From positions 1 to 53,621 of the forward strand of contig CALXRU010000012.1 of assembly GCA_944390935.1 (NCBI GenBank): a DNA stretch of 53,621 nt. The letters run 5' to 3'. The translations under genes and the position numbers were made by a program. Of this stretch, positions 50,358-53,621 are shown piece after piece; the first letter of the stretch is position 1, and the number at the start of each line of letters is the position of its first letter. This DNA comes from Acidaminococcaceae bacterium. Lineage in GTDB: Bacteria > Bacillota > Negativicutes > Acidaminococcales > Acidaminococcaceae. Under the pieces are notes generated by a model. It was given only the letters and a program-made list of their open reading frames with translations, did no database searches and was not told the origin of the DNA.

Positions 50358-50425
50358 ACAACTTAACAGTGTGTGCCGCAAATTGCGTTTTGCACACAAA
50401 AATCTTTACGAAAATAACAATTTGC

Positions 50426-50493
50426 TTGCCGAAAAAATGCTGAAGTGATAAAATTTATAATTATAAAAGTACACAAACCACTGGAGCTGTACT
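50426..50493 (+). promoter_or_regulatory. Promoter and leader hairpin of the aminotransferase gene
   Basis: TTGCCG (50426) and TAAAAT (50449), 17-bp gap. The leader can form AGTACA/TGTACT (50468-50473/50488-50493), a 6-bp hairpin before the ribosome site; its purpose is not clear. Confidence 0.5.
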
Positions 50494-50523
50494 GATTTTA
50501 AAAATAATTTGGAGGGAAAGAAC

Positions 50524-51705
50524 ATGAAATTTGCCAAACGTATGGAAAGGATGCAGGCATCCGAAATCCGTGAACTCTTAAAATTAACCGCGCAGCCGGA
50601 CATTATCTCCTTTGCAGGCGGCCTGCCCGCACCGGAGCTGTTCCCTGTTGAAGAAATTGCCAAAGTTTCCCATGACCTTGTTGAAAAAGAAGGCCGTGCG
50701 CTTTTGCAGTATGCTACCACCGAAGGCCGTCCGACCCTGCGTGCTAAAATTGCCAAACGCATGAAAGATAAATACCATACCGAAGTTAACCCGGACGATA
50801 TCCTCATCACCACCGGCAGCCAGCAGTGCCTTGATTTTGCAGGCAAGCTGTTCCTTGACCCGGGCGATGTTGTTCTCTGCGAAAGCCCGTCCTATCTCGG
50901 CGCGCTGAACGCTTTCAACGCTTACGAGCCTAACTTCGTTGAAGTTCCGACCGACGACGGCGGCCTTATCCCGGAAGAACTGGATAAAATCCTTGAAACC
51001 ACCCCGAACTGCAAATTCATTTATGTAATTCCGGACTTCCAGAACCCGACCGGCCGTACCTGGAGCATGGAACGCCGCAAAGCGTTTATGGAAGTTGTCA
51101 ACAAACATAACCTGCCGGTACTGGAAGACAACCCGTACGGCGAACTGCGTTACGAAGGCGAAATTCTTCCTTCCCTCAAATCCCTCGATACCAAAGGCCT
51201 TGTTATGTTCCTTGGCACTTTCTCCAAAATCTTCTGCCCGGGCCTGCGCTTAGGCTGGGTTGCAGCGGAACATTCCGTTGTGGAAGAATTTGTTAAAATC
51301 AAACAAAGCGCCGACCTGCACACATCTAACTTTGACCAGGGCGTTGCCGACGCTTACATGGACAACTACGACCTTGACGCGCACGTTGAAGAAATCAAGG
51401 CGCTGTACAGAAAACGCCGCGATTTGATTGTTAAAACCATGGAAGAAGAATTCCCCGCAGGCGTTGAATTCACCCGTCCGCAGGGCGGCCTGTTCCTGTG
51501 GGTAACCCTTCCAGAAGGCGTAAGCGCCAAAACCGTATTCCATAAATGCATCGAGATGAAAGTTGCTGCCGTTATCGGCGATGCTTTCTACCCGAACGAC
51601 AAAACCGACCGCAGCCTGCGCGTAAACTACTCCAACATGACCGAAGACAGAATTGTTGAAGGCGTTAAACGTATGGCTAAAGCCATTAAAGAATGCATGA
51701 AATAA
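50524..51705 (+). CDS. PLP-dependent aminotransferase, class I/II (LysN/2-aminoadipate type)
   Basis: 393-residue fold-type I aminotransferase. IISFAGGLPAPELFPVE, TTGSQQCLDFAGKLFLDPGD, PDFQNPTGRTW, LEDNPYGELRY and FLGTFSKIFCPGLRLGW (PLP lysine) are the landmarks, matching the group that includes 2-aminoadipate and aromatic/branched-chain aminotransferases. The gene favours a narrow set of codons (GAA, AAA, CCG, ACC), as highly expressed genes do. ATG 50524 follows GGAGGGAAAG. The donor-acceptor pair cannot be fixed from sequence. Confidence 0.9.
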   Translation: MKFAKRMERMQASEIRELLKLTAQPDIISFAGGLPAPELFPVEEIAKVSHDLVEKEGRALLQYATTEGRPTLRAKIAKRMKDKYHTEVNPDDILITTGSQQCLDFAGKLFLDPGDVVLCESPSYLGALNAFNAYEPNFVEVPTDDGGLIPEELDKILETTPNCKFIYVIPDFQNPTGRTWSMERRKAFMEVVNKHNLPVLEDNPYGELRYEGEILPSLKSLDTKGLVMFLGTFSKIFCPGLRLGWVAAEHSVVEEFVKIKQSADLHTSNFDQGVADAYMDNYDLDAHVEEIKALYRKRRDLIVKTMEEEFPAGVEFTRPQGGLFLWVTLPEGVSAKTVFHKCIEMKVAAVIGDAFYPNDKTDRSLRVNYSNMTEDRIVEGVKRMAKAIKECMK

Positions 51706-51714
51706 TCACCCGTT

Positions 51715-51754
51715 AAAACAAAATCCCTCTGCTTGTGCGGAGGGATTTTGTTTT
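51715..51754 (+). terminator. Terminator after the aminotransferase gene
   Basis: A long stem AAAACAAAATCCCTC/GAGGGATTTTGTTTT with a 10-base loop. Confidence 0.85.
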
Positions 51755-51770
51755 ATATACTAAAATTTAC

Positions 51771-51801
51771 TTGACCTTGAGCCGGCTGTAAGAGTTATAA
51801 T
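51771..51801 (+). promoter_or_regulatory. MerR-type promoter 8 (MFS-flavodoxin operon)
   Basis: TTGACC (51771), TATAAT (51796), 19-bp gap reading TTGAGCCGGCTGTAA, which aligns gaplessly with promoter 1 (11 of the first 15 gap bases identical or better). Confidence 0.68.
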
Positions 51802-51824
51802 AACAACGTACCGGGAGGATAAAA

Positions 51825-53009
51825 ATGAAAGCTAAAAAACAGCTTTTAGGTTTTGCGGCGGCGTCGCTTTCGCTGACGGCAGCGTTTGTGGCGGGCGGCG
51901 CGCCGATACCTTATTATAATTTATACGCGCAGCAGCTGGGCGCGGGCAACGGCGTTATGTCCATGGTAACGGTTGTGTATTTTTGCGGCACGGTGCTGGC
52001 GCTTTTGTTTTTGCCGCGCTTAACCAATTACTGGGGGCGCAAACGCGCGATTTATTTAACGCTGGCCTTCGGCGTGGCGGGCTGCCTGCTGTTTGCCGAT
52101 GTAAGCAGCGAGTGGCGCATGCTTTTGGCAAAATTTACGCAGGGCTTGTGCTGCGGGCTGGCTTCCAGCACGGTTGCGGCCTTTATTATTGATAACGAGC
52201 CGCGCCGCTACAAAGGGCTGGCGGCGGTCATCATCGGCGCGGCGCCCAACGTGGGGCTGCCAATCGGCGCTATGGGCGCAGGCGTTTTAAACACGGCGTT
52301 TGATTCGTTAATGCTGGTGTTCATCATAGTTTCGCTGTTGCTTTTGGGCTGCGGCGCGCTGATTTTTGCCAGCGAAGAAACCATTACGCATCCGCTGAAG
52401 GGCGCGTGGAAAAGCCTTGTGCCGCAAATTAAAATGACGCCGCATGTACGCAGGCTTTTACCGGCAGCGGCGTGCGCTTTTGCGGGTACGTGGGCGGTCG
52501 GCGGCTTTTACCAGTCGTACAGCGCCGCTATCGGCGTGCAGGAGCTTGGCGTGGACAGCACTTTTATCGCATCGCTCATCTACGTTTCGTTCATTGTGCC
52601 GGTAATTTTCGGCGCAATCATCACGCGCGGGCGCGATAAATTTGCCATGCAGCGCTGGTCAATGATAGTGTTTTTCGTGGGCGTGTGCGGCTCGCTGTTT
52701 GCCATGCACATCAAATCGCTGTGGCTGTTTATGTTTTTTAACGCTGTATCCGGCGCGGCCGACGGCGCAGCCTTTACCAGCAGCATGGCGGGCATTTTGG
52801 AAGGCACCGGTCTTAATGAAAGGGCGGGCGTGCTTTCGCTGATTTATATTGTTGCTTACGGCGGTGCGGCGCTGCCGAATTTAATTGTCAGCCGCATTGC
52901 CGATTACTTTACGCTGTTTGAGCTGACGGCGGGCTATGCCGTGTTTACCGCGGCGATGGTGGCAATTATGCTTTTAACCGCGCGGCGCAGCTATTACTAT
53001 ATGGATTGA
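51825..53009 (+). CDS. MFS transporter
   Basis: 394-residue, 12-helix major facilitator. The loop between helices 2 and 3 reads FLPRLTNYWGRKRAIY, the MFS signature (G-x-x-x-[DN]-x-x-G-R-[RK]). The second half begins near residue 205 after a cytoplasmic loop (HPLKGAWKSLVPQIKM). The family suggests export of a small molecule or drug; the substrate is unknown. It shares an operon with a flavodoxin starting 12 bases downstream and is driven by a MerR-type promoter. Confidence 0.88.
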   Translation: MKAKKQLLGFAAASLSLTAAFVAGGAPIPYYNLYAQQLGAGNGVMSMVTVVYFCGTVLALLFLPRLTNYWGRKRAIYLTLAFGVAGCLLFADVSSEWRMLLAKFTQGLCCGLASSTVAAFIIDNEPRRYKGLAAVIIGAAPNVGLPIGAMGAGVLNTAFDSLMLVFIIVSLLLLGCGALIFASEETITHPLKGAWKSLVPQIKMTPHVRRLLPAAACAFAGTWAVGGFYQSYSAAIGVQELGVDSTFIASLIYVSFIVPVIFGAIITRGRDKFAMQRWSMIVFFVGVCGSLFAMHIKSLWLFMFFNAVSGAADGAAFTSSMAGILEGTGLNERAGVLSLIYIVAYGGAALPNLIVSRIADYFTLFELTAGYAVFTAAMVAIMLLTARRSYYYMD

Positions 53010-53021
53010 GGAGTGAGCGAA

Positions 53022-53483
53022 ATGGCAGAAAAAATTTTAATTGCGTACTATTCCAAAACCGGCAACACAAAACGCGCGGCGGAAGAAATTGCCAAAATGA
53101 CGGGCGGCACGCTGCACCGTATTGTGCCGCAGAAAACCTACCCCGACAGCTATTTTGCCACGGTTGCCGTTGCCAAGTGGGAGAGCCTGAAAGGCGAAAA
53201 GCCTGCGCTGGCGGATAAGGTGGAAGGCATCGGCGGCTACGATAAAATCCTTGTGGGCTTTCCCATCTGGTGGTTCGGCTGCCCGCAGCTGATTAAAACC
53301 TTTATGGAAAGTTACGATTTTGACGGCAAAAAGGTGTATCCGTTCTGCACGCACGGCGGCAGCGGCCCTAAAAACAGCACGCGCGACATTAAAGCAATCT
53401 GCCCTAAGGCAGATGTAAAGGACTGCTTTGACGCAACCAAAAACTTAAACGAAACCGCCGTTAAGGAGTGGCTTGAGTTTTAA
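53022..53483 (+). CDS. Flavodoxin family protein
   Basis: 153-residue cytosolic flavodoxin. ILIAYYSKTGNTKRAAEEIA is the FMN phosphate loop; VGFPIWWFGCPQLIKTFMES and PFCTHGGSGPKNSTRD surround the flavin ring. It resembles the domain of the lipoprotein at 39773. I use ATG 53022, eight bases after GAGGAG; GTG 53013 sits too close to that site. Its place after an MFS gene is typical of detoxification operons. Confidence 0.9.
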   Translation: MAEKILIAYYSKTGNTKRAAEEIAKMTGGTLHRIVPQKTYPDSYFATVAVAKWESLKGEKPALADKVEGIGGYDKILVGFPIWWFGCPQLIKTFMESYDFDGKKVYPFCTHGGSGPKNSTRDIKAICPKADVKDCFDATKNLNETAVKEWLEF

Positions 53484-53510
53484 AGATACGGCGCGAGCAT
53501 TAAAAACTAC

Positions 53511-53550
53511 AAAAATACCCTCCGTTAGCAGTTAACGGAGGGTATTTTTG
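53511..53550 (+). terminator. Terminator after the flavodoxin gene
   Basis: A 17-bp perfect stem (53511-53527/53533-53549) with a 5-base loop and T5. Confidence 0.9.
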
Positions 53551-53558
53551 TATGTAGA

Positions 53559-53621
53559 AAACCCCGCGTTAGACGCGGGGTTCCGGAAAGCTTAAGCGAT
53601 AAAGAAATGGTAATAAAAATT
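53559..53621 (+). mobile_element. Possible IS200/IS605-like left end (partial)
   Basis: A 10-bp perfect stem with a 3-base loop (AACCCCGCGT/ACGCGGGGTT, 53560-53582) lies just after a complete terminator, so it is not needed for termination. It is followed by an AT-rich leader that runs out of the window. Such a hairpin is expected near the left end of IS200/IS605 elements, but no transposase can be seen. Confidence 0.35.

Overview
The window looks like chromosomal DNA from a diderm Firmicute of the class Negativicutes. I infer an Acidaminococcales-type gut anaerobe close to Phascolarctobacterium or Acidaminococcus. The basis is Firmicutes gene order (SRP RNA-dnaX-ebfC-recR-bofA; decarboxylase-tmk-holB-ricT-trmN6-rsmI), an AsmA-type envelope protein that implies an outer membrane, a Tat system, and HydE, which implies an [FeFe] hydrogenase. 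No rRNA, CRISPR array or prophage is visible. Both window edges carry hairpins resembling IS200/IS605 ends.

Layout. 0.1-2.5 kb: phosphonate transporter genes phnC-phnE-phnE; phnC has a one-base deletion near its 3' end and no phnD is in the window. 2.6-4.8 kb: RhuM-like protein and ychF. 5.0-9.6 kb: an operon for 2-aminoethylphosphonate uptake (ATPase, double-length permease, lipoprotein) ending in the PLP enzyme phnW. 9.7-12.0 kb: a MocR/PdxR-type regulator (with Arg where the PLP lysine should be) divergent from pyridoxine kinase. 12-17 kb: AsmA-like protein, a thiW-membrane protein-ArsR operon, a family III CoA-transferase/racemase and an M48 protease. 17.1-18.9 kb: a small AT-rich island inside tRNA-Gly. 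19-26.7 kb: a deacylase-like enzyme, NAT, and the decarboxylase-tmk-...-rsmI housekeeping operon. 26.8-34.9 kb: TrmB-type regulator with lysA, an orphan HsdR_N nuclease-like gene with an M24 peptidase, a ClC transporter with hydE, and a tandem Usp protein. 35.0-38.5 kb: tRNA-Ser, SRP RNA, dnaX, ebfC, recR, bofA.

38.5-53.5 kb is the most unusual part. Eight promoters there have a 19-bp gap between -35 and -10, the hallmark of MerR-type activation, and most share a TGGAG-type half-site at a fixed distance from the -35 box. They precede tatAC, a polyferredoxin/Cys-rich protein/flavodoxin-lipoprotein operon, merR1, a Tat-exported DUF362 protein, two divergent metallophosphoesterases (one in an operon with a 35-residue peptide and merR2), and an MFS transporter-flavodoxin pair. 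I read this as one MerR regulon linking Tat export to envelope redox proteins. The same stretch holds a CopA with a C-terminal CopZ-like domain, a divergent HxlR regulator, and a candidate type I toxin-antitoxin module whose 25-residue toxin is on the minus strand with an antisense RNA on the plus strand.

All functional calls come from reading motifs and gene order; no database search was run.
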